Source: Durusdinium trenchii
Taxonomy: Eukaryota; Sar; Dinophyceae; Suessiales; Symbiodiniaceae
Length of the DNA: 64,000 nt
Assembly: GCA_963970005.1 (NCBI GenBank)
Contig: CAXAMN010021112.1
Span: forward strand, 1,597,559 to 1,661,558
Direction of reading: 5' to 3'
Part shown: positions 1-12,182 of the stretch, in pieces
How positions within the stretch are numbered: the stretch's first letter is position 1
How the letters are laid out: each line of letters begins with the position of its first letter
Position numbers and translations under genes: made by a program
Notes under the pieces: model-generated
What the model was told of the DNA's origin: nothing
Seen by the model: only the letters and a program-made list of their open reading frames with translations
The model's database searches: none

Positions 1-211
1 ATGCATAAACCCACTTGTTGACCCAGACATGGCAAGCATTGTTTGGTCCTGGGCCACATTTTGTTTCCTTGGCCACAATTTGCGAGCAGAATCCCCTGCA
101 GCAGGCTCTGGCTCCTGGATTGAAGTGTCCACCGAACGCGTAGCCTCTCCCGAGCCCGACCTAGCCGTTTGTCCAGCCTTGGCCCCTGCAATCAAATCAT
201 ACACAATCAAC

Positions 212-385
212 AGGCAAACATTGTTTGGACCTTTTCCACATGCCAGGGCCCACGGAATCCACTGGAGCAGGCAAGCATTGTTTGGTCCCGTTCCACATTG
301 CCAGGGGTCCACAGAATCCACTGGAGCAGGCAAGCATTGTTTGGTCCTGTTCCACATTGCCAAGGTCCACGGAATCCACTGGAGC
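212..385. repeat. Three-copy minisatellite, unit about 58 bp
   Basis: Three adjacent diverged copies begin at 212, 269 and 328, with units of 57, 59 and 58 bp. Each starts AGGCAARCATTGTTTGG and ends CCACTGGAGC. A partial copy (GGCAAGCATTGTTTGGTCC) lies near 32-50. Open frames across this stretch are periodic because of the repeat and are not evidence of a protein. Confidence 0.9.
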
Positions 386-3300
386 AGGATAGGAAGGAAG
401 GATTCCCAAGAGAAAGCCACGAGCCTTGGCCACTTCAGCGACAGCCTTGTCCACGGCCTGACCACAAGGCCAGGCTCATGGTGGCCAGAATTTGTATGTA
501 TGTATATATATATATATACGTGGTTTTGAGATTGATGATCTGCCTGATGATCTGCACAGCTTTTGGTTCCAAGCCACCTATTGAACACAGAGAAACACTT
601 CTGTCAAAAGATATGCAGATTGCCCTCGGCCAAGATGGTGTTTCCTCAAACTTTGCACTGATCCATCGGATATCTCTGTCACCTGGAGGGAAGGGCATGG
701 GCCTGGTGCTGCAGGAGAAGATTGAGAACTTGCACTTCCCTCACGAATCAACACTTAGCTGGAGCAAAGCGAAGCTGGATCTTGCACTCATGTTGATTCG
801 GCAAAGGCACCAACTCCAACTCCAACCGTCCAACTTCTATTTTTCAGGCCCCACACAGGATGCACTTTGGTCAAAAAAACCACACCTCTATGCAAGCTCG
901 GGAAAGCAGACTCATCCCCTCTGTGAACGATGCCACCGTTTCTGAGCATCCATGAGAGAAGATGCAACCACTCACTGCCAAGAAGCACTTGTGAGCAGGC
1001 CGGATACCATCGAAGAGTGACTGCTGCGTCAGGTAAAAAACATGGCGAGGCGAGTGGCAGCTGACACATCTACAAGAGTTACTAAAGCATGTGGACGACA
1101 TGAAATTCGAAAGTCATCCTGTGGGTTTGACCACTCCCATGATGAGTGCGAGTCACACTAAAAAGTGTGCAGATCCAGACTGACTGCGTTGCATAGTGTA
1201 GCTTTGGGTCCGACTCAGGGGATCACACGGTAGTTTCCAGGGTGTAATTTGTGACTTCAGTGCTTTTGAAGATTCTACCTGCCGTGTTCAGACCTGATAA
1301 TTTTGGTTCTCAAACAAACTCAGATTCTAGGATTGATTTGTGCCTTGAAAAACCTTAATAGCAGCCCTTCCCTTCGTTTTGGAGTCTCTTATGAATCTGA
1401 GCTGAGCTGCCTCAACGGTTGTCGTACTGGCGCTGTGCGCATCATGCACCCCAAAAAGACTCCCGAAACACCAGAATCCTTGAAGACAGGGTTGCTGCCA
1501 AAACGCAGTTATTTGTGCAAGTCCACAATATATATATATATATATGGGCTCTGTGTACATATATATACATAATAATAGTAACAATAACAATGTTTTATAT
1601 AATACAGTATGTTTGTACCCGTTGGTGAGGTTATTAAGCTTGCAAAATAAGCTGTCACTTTCTGAACCTACTACAGTATACATGCGATGTCCCCAAACAA
1701 GACCTCCAAGAAGAGAAACGCCGAACAAAGCCCAAAAACAATCTACAGTAAAAACTGTTGAAAAGATCACTTCACGTTCAAACCTAGCTCGGCCTCTGCC
1801 TCTGCTTAAGATCTCACATCAATCTTCTCTCCCAAATCCATCCAAATCCACTTTTTCAGCTCGGTTGTTGGTGTTTCACACCAATGGCACACCTGGCGAT
1901 CGCTCATCAATCGCTCCACCACCGTCTGGTAGGTCTTTCCCCAACTCGGCTGGCTGGGCTGCCCAACTCGTAGAAGAACAGGTACGCCGCTGGGAGGTTC
2001 AAGGCCTCATGCTCTAGCGGCGTACCCAGGGAGGTTCTTGGCTTGGCTGTCCAGCTTGGTCCACTGTTTAACCTATTTAGTTTAGTAAGGAATCCCTTCT
2101 AAACCAGGACTAAACATGTGAAGTCGCTTCATACGGTGACCAGTTGCTTCTGTTCACCTCCGAAATCGCACCTGTTCATCGCTCCGGGTGCAGGTCTCGG
2201 AGACGAACGACGAATGCTTCTTGGTGCCAATATGTGATGAAGTCGCAACAGAGTGGGAGTGGGAGTCATTCTGATGTTCTTGGGGAGGGCTATCTTGGAC
2301 AGTCCGGCAAGTGGCCTTCTCAGCCGAAAACTTCCCCTGCTCGAAGCCCGCGGTGCTTGCACGGACACTCGACCGATGGACCTGTCAAATTTTGCCGCCC
2401 ATTATGGACCGAAAGGTGTCACACGCGTCACAGTCCAGCCTGCCACGCTGGCACTTCCGAGACGTCGTCGTCATTGGTGCAAACCTCGTGGCCGGGGCAC
2501 TGGAGAGGCATAGCATGGGAAAGGGTGCAGAGGGTGCCCTTGTCATGACCCCCCAAAAAATAGGTGTGAAGATGCTCTGGGTGAAGATTGACGGCCTCTT
2601 TTGGAAAGACACATCAGTTCACTTCGTATTCTTTCCTGTGGAATTTGAACCCATCATCATCCGGAATCATTGGTGGCGGGACACCCCAAATACCCTACAC
2701 ATACTCAATCCGACCCAGGCAGATCGTCAGGACTGTCGACAGCCATCGCCTTCCCAAACACGCGTCGCACACCTTTTTTTGCATCCTATGGCTTTCGGGC
2801 ATAGTTGCGGGCCTGCAAGCAATGGCCACTGATGACATGTCACTGTGATGGTAACATGATGGTAATATGTTGTCCATTTACCCACTTCAGACGTTTCTCA
2901 GTCTAAGCCATGCCCATGTGGTTTCCCTGCGTCTTAAGAATTTCCAACATCAAACGGCGCCTATTCTTAATTATTCTTATCAGTAGTTCATCTGGGCCCT
3001 CAATAGCCACCCGACGTCGCAGTGGCTCGTTGGAATATGAATAGTTTCAACATGCTTCAACATACTGCAGGTTCCTGCGACACCATTTCGCGTGGGATGC
3101 TACCATGACCTAAGTTTCCTGACAGTCAAAACACCTAGCAGCACGATGTCCTGGCCAAGTTTCCAAAGACAAGAGTATTTCCGGTCCTCCATGTGGCTGG
3201 GAGACCAAATCCTGGAGCCCCAAAAGCAGTAAGGCAGCTACGAAGCTTCACCAAGGGAACTAGACCGATGTCTACGAAAACTTTCTGCATGATCTGAAAC

Positions 3301-5525
3301 TCTTGATGCACGAACTGCTATACCTATAAAGCCTTGCTGAACTTCAACGGAAGCATAAGATCAAGGAAACGGGCAAGAGCCGGCGCGAACACCCCAAGCA
3401 AACCCGGGCCTGTTCGAACATCAAAGCCTCAGTCAAACGACAAGAAATCGGAGGACGGGCTGTTTTGACAGGCGCGGCGGCAAGAACCAAAAATACATCA
3501 ATGTCGGGATTGTTAACAGGGGCTGTACAGACGGTCCTGGGCTCACCAAAGGAAACCGATCGAGAAAGTCCTGCGGAAGTCTTGAACGGCTTGACTGTCA
3601 GCTGAGTCAGCTTCGATGTGTTTGCAGATCTCTCTACTTTCATCCGTTTTCTACGTCTCTGAACCCACGCAAGAACAAAGCAAATCAAGGGAAACATACT
3701 TCCACAATCTTCCACAAATCAGCCAGCAGCCCAGATTTTATGTAAAAGAACAGCAAGAAAACTCCCCCGTCAATGATCCTTTCCTGCATGCTCCGCGCCT
3801 CTCTCCTCTTCCAAGGGTTTCCAACTTCTGGCCCTCTCCCCATTCGCCAGCCCAGACATGCCCAAGGAACAGCTCCTGAGTCCTCGGGAAAGTGGACCAG
3901 GTGCAGCTCCAAGGCCTCAGAGGCTTCCTGAACGACTGTGAGAGCGGAAGAGTCCCCCAGCTGGGTGCGCGTCTTCCAGCTGGGTGTGGGACTCTCTAGG
4001 CAAACCTCCCAGGCAACGAAAGCTTGGAAGAAGGAAGATAGACCAGTCTTCCCAGCCAGGCTGCAGCCAGTCAGGGCCAGGGTGTGGGCGGCCGGATGCG
4101 GCCGGGTGCGTGGGAAGAACAGGAGTACGTCACATGGTAGACCCGATGCTCACGAATCGGTGTCAGGAATCGTCTTCCAACTAGTACAGATGGAAACCGG
4201 TGGAGGAACCGCCAGGTGAAGGACGTCCTCTCCCGACACTGTCAGATAATATAGAAGATGAGAACATATCATCTTCAACACACAGCTTTTCTTCGGGTTC
4301 CATCTAAGTCTCTTCTGGGTGAGACGTTGATGAGTTAACAGCTGGGAGCATCAAACACAGGTTCCAAAAGATCCCAGTAGATAGATGGCCTCCAACCTAG
4401 CGATGGCCTGAAACCTGAGAGCAGTTGCCTCCAACCTAAGTAGATAGATGGCCTCCAAGCTCAGCTCCTAACGATGGTCTCCAACCTCAGCTCCTATCCT
4501 CCCAATGTGACCTCTCACCAGTTCTTCCAGCTAACTAAAGAAGCGGTCCTTCCAGCGAAATTGCTGCCCCAGCAAGCGCGCCAATGCTGGACCTGCCCAG
4601 TCCACGCAAACCGGTGGCTGACCGGTCAACAACACAAACCGGTGGTGTTTTGCACTTGTTCCATCGAGATATGATGGAACATGTACCCATTTTCACTGTA
4701 AAACTCCTTCACTTGAGGCGATTTCTCGCGGGAACCGATATTTCTCAAAACCACACAACGCCTGTCATGCAGTGCCCAGACTGGTCACCTCTGTCAAGTA
4801 AAGTCATAGAACTTGCTGGAACGCGTTTACACGTGTGCGTTCGGGATCCACTGCTCCAAAGATTCTGGATCGCTAATTCTGCTGAAGGAAGAAAGACATG
4901 GATCCACCATCTAAGATGTGGAATGCCCCACCATGAATCCACCGGTGTGAGCCAGGACAGCTGCAGGTGTGACAGTGGGACTTCCTATCAGTTGTTTCTC
5001 TTGCTGCCCACCACTCAAGGCTAGGGCCCCACTATGCCCCAAGGGCCCGTGTGCAGCCTTGCAAGTCTATTGGAATATCCGTCCAAGTGCAGGACCTAGT
5101 CACAAGATTAGATATCAAATTGTTTATCAAGATCAAGAATGAGATGTGTTGAAGAGTGAATGTATGTGCACCGTTGTGAAACCTCATCTTAAAGCATGGA
5201 AAGAGAATCAGGATCCACATCCACATGGCCGGATTTCCTCCACGAAACCGAATTCCTCTTGTCCAAGCCAGTCGTCCACCACCTTGCAGCTGGTGTCCAG
5301 TGGGTGTATCCTAATCACTTGTAAGAGTTGATAAATTGATGATTGATTTGCATAATTCTATATATATACACAAAAAAATATTCATAAATATTTTGACTCT
5401 TGACTAACTGTTACAAGCAGCGAATAGGATAAACCATGATTAACAAAAAATATAAACACTCAAGCCCTAGGTGCGGTGCGCCAAACGACCCGCCACGGCA
5501 CGACACGAGCCTCGCCTTGACCTGC
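386..5525. other. No recognisable gene
   Basis: About 5 kb without a protein family I recognise on either strand. TA dinucleotide tracts lie at about 503-518 and 1528-1545. A degenerate repeat of GATGGCCTCCAACCT lies at about 4378-4494. A GC-rich patch at 2340-2530 is open in several frames on both strands and may hide an exon, but no frame or splice pair stood out. Confidence 0.5.
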
Positions 5526-5576
5526 CTCAGGCGCCTTCTTCTGGGCCGCTGCCAGCAGGTCGGAGGCCCGCCGCGC
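5526..5576 (-). CDS. Candidate internal exon, helical
   Basis: A 51-nt phase-0 segment reads as 17 residues beginning ARRASDLLAAAQKK with GC-rich third positions. It sits between GAG|GC on both sides, an AG acceptor and a possible GC donor. The peptide looks like an amphipathic helix. No family is recognised, and the exon could extend upstream, because the same frame stays open there (VARTE). The opposite strand reads less like protein. Confidence 0.3.
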
Positions 5577-6279
5577 CTCGGTCCGAGCGACCGGTAGCAA
5601 ATGGTGCTGCATGGAGCGAAGCGAGACCCAGGATTGGCATCGTTCTGCTGGGTCTATCCAGCCCTTCCCAAACCGCAGTGGATGATGGGGCCTGGTTCCA
5701 GGCCCAACTCACACTCTAAAAGAGTGATAAGTGATAAGTATTTACCGACTGCTACAGGTACTAGAACAGAGCCAACATATATGACTCTCCCGAGACACAG
5801 TGGGATGGGGTGGGTGTTGCTTTCAGGGCACCTTTTGGCCTATAGGCCTATAGGTCAAGAGTCCAGTCCCCAATTGGAGTGTGGTGTCATTCTGACTGTT
5901 GATCCATCGAGTCCCGGTTTTGCATCACGCAGGCCTTTACCAATTCATCAAGAGTCAACATGACTTTCTTTGGGACGCTCACGGGCTCTCACCGGGTCGC
6001 GTGCCGAACTCCGAACGGGGTATGCGCGTGCATGCGTGCGCATCGGAATCTCAGGCTTACGATTTACATACTACAATATCCCTGACCCACCAGGAAGAAC
6101 CCAATTGCCACCATGTGCATGCTAAGACATCTCGCCAACCACCAGCAAAAGGTTCTCTTCATCTTATAAAACTAATCTGTGTCTCCTTTCCACCTGCTCC
6201 CCCTTTGGAGATAGCGGGTCAACGGAAGAATAAATGACTTAGGGCAACGACAACCTCATAACCCCCACATTCTGTCTCT

Positions 6280-6390
6280 TCACTTCTTCATCCACTCAGT
6301 GACATCCTTTCGCACGGTAAAAAGCACATCCGCCAGCCGCTTCAGCAGCGCGGCTGCCAGCAGTGCCTCATCGGAGGATCGCCGCGCATC
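6280..6390 (-). CDS. Candidate 3'-terminal exon, helical C-terminus
   Basis: A minus-strand acceptor with a pyrimidine tract (TCCCTCGTCCTCCAG|G) precedes an open frame of 36 residues and a TGA at 6282-6280. The peptide (DARRSSDEALLAAALLKRL, then DVLFTVRKDVTEWMKK) has a heptad-like hydrophobic pattern and a basic end, typical of a C-terminal helix. Upstream exons should lie at higher coordinates, but I cannot join any with confidence. Family not recognised. Confidence 0.45.
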   Translation of the reverse strand, partial: DARRSSDEALLAAALLKRLADVLFTVRKDVTEWMKK

Positions 6391-6707
6391 CTGGAGGACG
6401 AGGGAATGAGCTGGACCGTTGACAGATAAACACTATAGTGCAGTTCGGAAGTGAATAAGTCCAGGTTATTTTATGGTGCGTTTGAGTGTTGAGGGTGAAA
6501 TTGCCGCAGGACGTTGGTTTCCATCAGTAGTATGGCACGAAACCAATTCAATCACCTTTTGAGGTCCCAACATGCTTCAATGATATTCTTGGGGCATGCA
6601 CGTGCGCGAATGCGGGGGCATCGCCGCTGTGGCGAAGCTCTACAGTACAAAACACAAATAACTTAAATAACCTCGTGTTTAAAGACCGGGAAGATCGTCT
6701 TCCGGAG

Positions 6708-6794
6708 CGGATGTCCTGACCCAGCCCATGGTGAAAGTGGCCATCTACATGACCCGCATGATCCACGAAATGGAACACGTCGATGTGTCCCGAG
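6708..6794 (+). CDS. Candidate internal exon
   Basis: The segment reads as 28 residues (DVLTQPMVKVAIYMTRMIHE, then MEHVDVSR) with strongly GC-rich third positions; the minus-strand frame lacks this bias. It starts after CCGGAG| and ends at CGAG|GC, consistent with a GC donor. The methionine-rich amphipathic helix matches no family I recognise. Confidence 0.35.
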
Positions 6795-9747
6795 GCTGAG
6801 CAGCACCTTCAGGAACTTCAAGACTTTCAGGCGAAGGCTTTTGAAGGTCTCCTGTCCGCTCGCAACACCCAAATTGACAGGAAACACTGTGGGGCATTCG
6901 CCTCAAGAAGATAATACTGTACCAGAATGTTTAGCACACGTAGGAATCAGAACACGTCGGAACAGTCATGTTGCCTATGATCTTACAGCATTCAGATTCA
7001 TCCAGAGCCTTCCTACTTCCTACGATTCAGAACCAGCATGGTCAAACATCTCCAAGCCTCAAGGGAGCAATCAAATCAGCCCTCAACATTGGTGCATCGC
7101 TTCTAGTAGCAAGAAGCTACTAGCTCCTGGCAAAACTACTAGGAGCAAGAAGCTACTAGGAACAGGTGCATCGCTACTAGTAACAGGTGCATCGCTTCCT
7201 GTGAGATTGACTTGAAGGAATGACGTCTCACATCTTCTCACCACCCACGTGGACGTCTCAGCACGTCTCCCCATGGAGAGCAAACCGCGAGCTGAGCGAA
7301 CCGCTGACGTCGTCCTTGGCATCTTCTGGAGATGTTTTCCAATAGGGCGTCAAATGTCCTGAGTGGACTGCGTCTTGGACTAACTGCTTTTCCTTTGGGC
7401 GTCGAGAGGGAGACAGGGGAGACGAGCCAAGTGCGTCGTTAAGTGCACAGCTTCAGGTAGGTCAGAACATCCACAACATGAGACTTGTTGAACACCATGT
7501 GTGGAAGCTTACCATGGTGCGCTTCGGAAGAAGCTTACCAAGCGCACCGGGTCGCGTTCGTCATGAAGAAAGCGAGTCCCACACGGCCCAGAGCGCACAC
7601 TGCAGCCGTCACCGAGTCGCTGCAGCAGTCACCTCCAAGCCGAGCGGCGCAGGAAGCCCACTGGGAAGCCTTCAGTCAACTGGTCTGCTTCAAGAAAAAG
7701 CTCCTGGAAGCAGTCTGCCTTCAACCTCGTGGATGCGGACATCTAGTCACAGTCCGAATCAACCAACCAACCAGCCACCCAACCAACCAACTGATGGAAA
7801 AGTGAAAGAAATGCTAGTAGATGTTCCAGTCCAAGCTTGGTGTGGAACGCTTCTGTTCACTTGTCAACCTTGACAAAGCCAAAAAAAGAGATGACAAAGT
7901 CGGGTACCACTGCAATGGACTCTGTCGGGAAACATAATCTCTCCAAGCGGAATTCCCTCAAGGCAGCTCCTTGTAGCGTGGACCTTGTTTCTTCAGGCTG
8001 AGCCTCGGATGAGCTAGATGGGCTCATCATATGAGCAACAGTACAATGACCGTGTTGGCTTTGCAATATCTACGATGTATCGTAAATGCATGATATATCG
8101 ATAGATAGAATATCCTCTGCATCCCGTGTGGACCCTGTGGATGCGAGACTAAACCAATCACACCAGCGGGTACCTTGGTAGTCTATATTATGTCGTTTTG
8201 CAAGGGGGTCAATCGGGGGTCTCGCTAATACACACCCATAAAGCGGCACGCAGTACAAGGTGCTCGTCTATGTCACAGAACTTATTCTTGTGGAGCAATA
8301 TGAGAGTAAACCTCAAACTAGCTTCATATCTCACACTGTTCTGCCATTAAGGCCACATCAAATCCACACCATTTGACCTGGCAAAAGTGGAACTATTCCA
8401 CAGACACCAATCGCAGTCGTTGGCCCAAACACCTACCATGTGTAGGTCAGAGTCATAGTAGGCCACCAACTGGGAGATCGAAAAAGGGGTCAAAAACGCT
8501 GTGGCAGCTCGTATCAAGCGACAGATCCTCCATAGATTCCAGGCCCATTGCTCTGGATTCATATGGATTCCACACCGATCTTCTACACCTTCTGGTGGAG
8601 CCTCTTCGCGATCGGATGAAACCATACCCACACCAGGACACCGCCCCCAACAAACGAACGCAGCGCAGTCAAAAACGCAGCAGGCGCAGCTCCGTTCACA
8701 GCCGCGGAGCTTTTCCGCCGAGGAGAAGCGTTGAGCCAGGCACCAGTAGTCGTGTCCCAAGTTGCAGCTGTCGATCTCCTTTTTGTTGCGGTGTGTTGGT
8801 GTGCGCGAAGAAAAAAAGGCCACGGCGGCTTTTCGGTGTGTGTGTGTGTGTGCGTTTTGTTTTTGTATTCGGTCGGACAGTCGGACCACCTGAAGCTGTC
8901 TTTGGGCGGTGTAGGTAGGTCGTACTCGACATATACGACCCCTGTTTTGGAGGATCAACGATTCAAGACGTTGCCCTCTCTTAAAGGAGGCGTCAAAGGG
9001 GGTCCAGGTTTATTCATATGGGCCCAAGTCTAGCCATGTGCACGTCCTCGCCAACCGACAGATGTCCATTCCTCCTGTGCAAACACTAGTGTTGCGGGCG
9101 CATCGCATAGCTTTGGCCCAACAACACTGGGGGGTCGTTCGATGGTGTTTCATCTACCTCTTTTATGGGGTGTATGCCGCTGTATGCCGCTGTAGTCGAA
9201 CCAGAGAAGCTGCTTTGCTGTTCCTCTGTTTGGCTATGGTTTGCGACCAGGTACTGTAATCCCGGTAATCCAGTGCCATCCCCCATGTCCACAGTGGCAA
9301 TGGCAGCTGAGTAAAAGACAACAAAACTTGTGGCGCCGCTATTCCCTGACTACTCCCCAAACACATTTCGAGATCAAGAAACATGTCGTGAGACATCTTC
9401 TCAGAAGCAGCACTTTGCATCGGCCTGGTTGATCCAAACAAACCAACTGGCACACATTGAACAAATAAATACACTCCACACTTGGCAAATCCCAGAATCC
9501 CGCTTTCTCCTCCATTGATGGTCAATAAACATGTTTCCTATAATCCTACGTAAGTTCTCTCTGACCACCAAACATGCACTCAGGAAGGAACCTGGGTCAG
9601 TGCCCCGCAGTCTGGAGAGGAACCAGGCTTTGGGGGCTCAGCTAGGGTGTGGTGGTGTGGTCCCGGGGGTAGCGGTTGGCCCGAAGAAAGCTCTCTCTCT
9701 TTGACCACCAAACAAGGCGTCACAGGGAGAGGGGAAAGTCAGCCGAC
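6795..9747. other. No secure gene; short repeats
   Basis: GC-rich patches at 7545-7740 and 8460-8740 are open on both strands, and no reading could be preferred. A cluster of short repeats lies at 7091-7200 and is listed separately. A TG tract lies near 8836-8856. Nothing else was recognised. Confidence 0.4.
7091..7200. repeat. Cluster of GGTGCATCGCT / AGCAAGAAGCTACTAG repeats with hairpin
   Basis: GGTGCATCGCT occurs three times (near 7091, 7166 and 7186). AGCAAGAAGCTACTAG occurs twice. A perfect hairpin CTAGTAGC-AAGAA-GCTACTAG lies at 7103-7123 with an 8-bp stem and 5-nt loop. Confidence 0.75.
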
Positions 9748-9824
9748 CTCCGCCCGAAGCAGGCACCGCCCAAGCGTTCCCGTTCACCACCAAGTCTCGG
9801 AGGTCGTCCGCTGCCATGCGACTC
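9748..9824 (-). CDS. Candidate exon, possibly holding a start codon
   Basis: A minus-strand segment bounded by CCCTAG|G and GGAG|GT reads RMAADDLRDLVVNGNAWAVP followed by ASGG. GC-rich third positions and canonical AG and GT borders support coding. The ATG may be an initiator, or the exon may be internal. Family not recognised. Confidence 0.35.
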
Positions 9825-10408
9825 CTAGGGTCCTTGGGGTGAACAATGTGTTCTCTTTTTTGGCCAAAGGGATGTGAAAGAGCAATCGAACAATCATGCA
9901 AGATCGTGAAGAATCTCTAGGACCTCTACAGGGCCTCTGTAAGGCCTCAGTCTAGGACCTCTAGGGCATCAGGTTCATGATGAGTCCAAAGCCGCTCCGC
10001 TCCGGAGCTTTTGTCTATTTTTGGACCTCTTGCGAGTCGTAGGGACTGAGGACGCGAGCCGAATGAGCCTCGACCTTGAGTCCCTTTGAATCCAGCGACA
10101 ACACTCGTCGCACCAGTAAGGTAAGGAATGTGCAGGCAAGACCATCATCTGTTAAGGCAATTCACCTAAAGCCAGATCAGCTGAGCAAGAAATTGGCACA
10201 AGCCCTCACTCGTATGTTCAAAGGCAATTGATCCTTGCGTCGAGTCGAGAAAGGCTCCAAACATCTTTCTCAAAACATGTTCGGGAACCACCCGAACGCC
10301 ATGGTGAAAGAAAACTCTGCTTCCTTCCGGCCGGAAACCCGTCCCCACCCGTCCCACCACTTCTCTCCCTGACCGCGTCGACCGCCGTCCACAGCCGCGT
10401 GGCTTTTC

Positions 10409-10493
10409 GACATTGATCGTGGCATGCGACCAGCCGTCGGGCACGAAGATGGCATCGCCAGCGCTTTGGACGCACGAGAGGGGCACGGAGTCC
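10409..10493 (-). CDS. Candidate JmjC-type oxygenase exon (partial)
   Basis: After an acceptor CCCAG|G at 10494, the minus strand reads about 28 residues containing GDAIFVPDGWSHATIN. This matches the last conserved strand pair of JmjC/cupin Fe(II)- and 2-oxoglutarate-dependent oxygenases: an FVP-GW turn followed by a His that would be the distal iron ligand, then N. The first HxD/E motif is not seen in nearby exons, so only a fragment is visible. The donor end is uncertain. Such enzymes demethylate or hydroxylate protein or RNA; the substrate cannot be inferred. Confidence 0.5.
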
Positions 10494-12097
10494 CTGGGTA
10501 TGGCGGACGGGTTCATGCGGACGCGAACGATAAATATATGGTTGATCAATATTCTTTCATGATTGAATAGACAAGAACGTCTCAGGAAGGTGTTGCAATC
10601 CCTGTTATGTCAAACGCCTAGGTTACGACTGTCAGCCGCGACACCCGGTTTTTCAGCCGGCGCGATGGGAATTTTCGGGGCCCAGGGAAGTGGTTTTTCT
10701 GTGAAGGGCGGAGGATCCTCTTTCCGCATGAACATCAGCGACGGCGACGGAAGACCTTCGCAGAGGGAAGGAACTTGGCACCGAGGACCCCCATTCGGCA
10801 CGGGGGGTGGGACTCGCAACGATCTACGCATATTGATGGATAGACCATGATAGATCGTGATCATCGTCTCCAAAACCACCAAGGACCATGAAGCACCACC
10901 TCCGCTTTGGCTGACCATCATTTTGGTCTATCCTATATTACCCAGTAACAGTGGATTTTCCGCTTTGGTCACTAAAGGCCTTGTTCAAAAATAGGGAGAC
11001 CATGGGATAACTGTTTACTGCCTGCTACAGGTCAGTTCAAACAGCCCCAAACCATCACATCCACCATCACATCGCTCAGTGGCTCGAGGGCGTCCAAGAC
11101 CTTGGTCTCAAAGAAGGTCATCGGCCGATGCAGCGCCACCGCGGAGCGGTTGGGGAACCGCCCCGGCGGGTGGAGATACCAACCTGGCGGCAAAACCGGT
11201 CATCACCGCCCCGGCGCGGCCGGGCGGCCGTTCCCGGTGAGCGAAAGAGCTTCCCCAAACAGGTTACAGACCTGCACCCGTGCTCGGCACGTGCAATTGA
11301 AGGGGGGTTGTTGAACCTTATACTGGAGACCTTGCCAGAGAGTCTAGGAACATTCAGTCCAACCAGAATCCTTCCTGTCTTTCAGACTTGGGTATAATTA
11401 TCATGATACTTTAGAGAACTAGAACTACAATGGTTCATGGACGTGCCAACTTGCATCCAAGGGATTTTCATAGATCCTCCTTGTAGTCTCCTTTCCAGTA
11501 TCAAGGCTTGAATATTATATCATAGGCTTCCGTGTGACAACTGGTCAATGCCCGTCAAACCAGGACATGAGTTGCTGGAAAATCAATTGCTTTATGATGC
11601 TTTATGGCTTCAAAGAGTTCTCATCTGAATCCCTATGCTTGACTCAAGGGTCTTTTTCAGGATCTTGGTAGATCTAGGGCTAGGGAAGCTCTACGCTAGG
11701 GGTGTCAGGCCACAAGGATAATTAGTCCATTGTAACCTTGGATAACCCACCACATCTCCAATCAGTGTGGCCTGCGATGGTGGAGGATATCAGTTGCTCA
11801 GGTATCCGGGTGCTGATTTGTCCGTGGGAACACCAACGAACCATGGAGAACGGAGTCCGCAGTCGTCTCAAAGCAACAAACCAACGCACGACCTCCGACA
11901 GTGAAGCGGAGACTCAACCGAATTCTTTCAAGTTCCTCCACCTGCTTCCACCAGATCCAAATCATCCAACTCCATCTGCCGTCCTCCACACCCCCACCCA
12001 CGCGTTCTCCGCTCGGCCACGGCACGCTTCTTCCCGGAGGCCAAGAGCAGGAACGCGGGGCCATGGGAGTGGAACTGGGTCCCTGAAAGGGGCCCTC

Positions 12098-12182
12098 CCA
12101 AGGTCAAGAAGGCCTGCGATCGCGGCTGATCGGACGCGGCGATCGTCGGAAGAAAGATGGGTGAGGATGGATCCCATCTCTT
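12098..12182 (-). CDS. Candidate HEAT-repeat exon (partial)
   Basis: The minus-strand frame after CATCAG| reads EEMGSILTHLSSDDRRVRSA then AIAGLLDLG. The pattern L..L.S.D..VR.AA..GL..LG is that of one HEAT/armadillo-like helical pair. The likely end is CTTGG|GA, a GA donor. A single repeat is weak evidence, and neighbouring repeats would be expected on other exons of the same strand. Confidence 0.4.

Noticed and set aside
169..945. 258-codon plus-strand ORF
   Set aside because: Its first half is the 58-bp minisatellite read through; the rest shows no protein-like composition.
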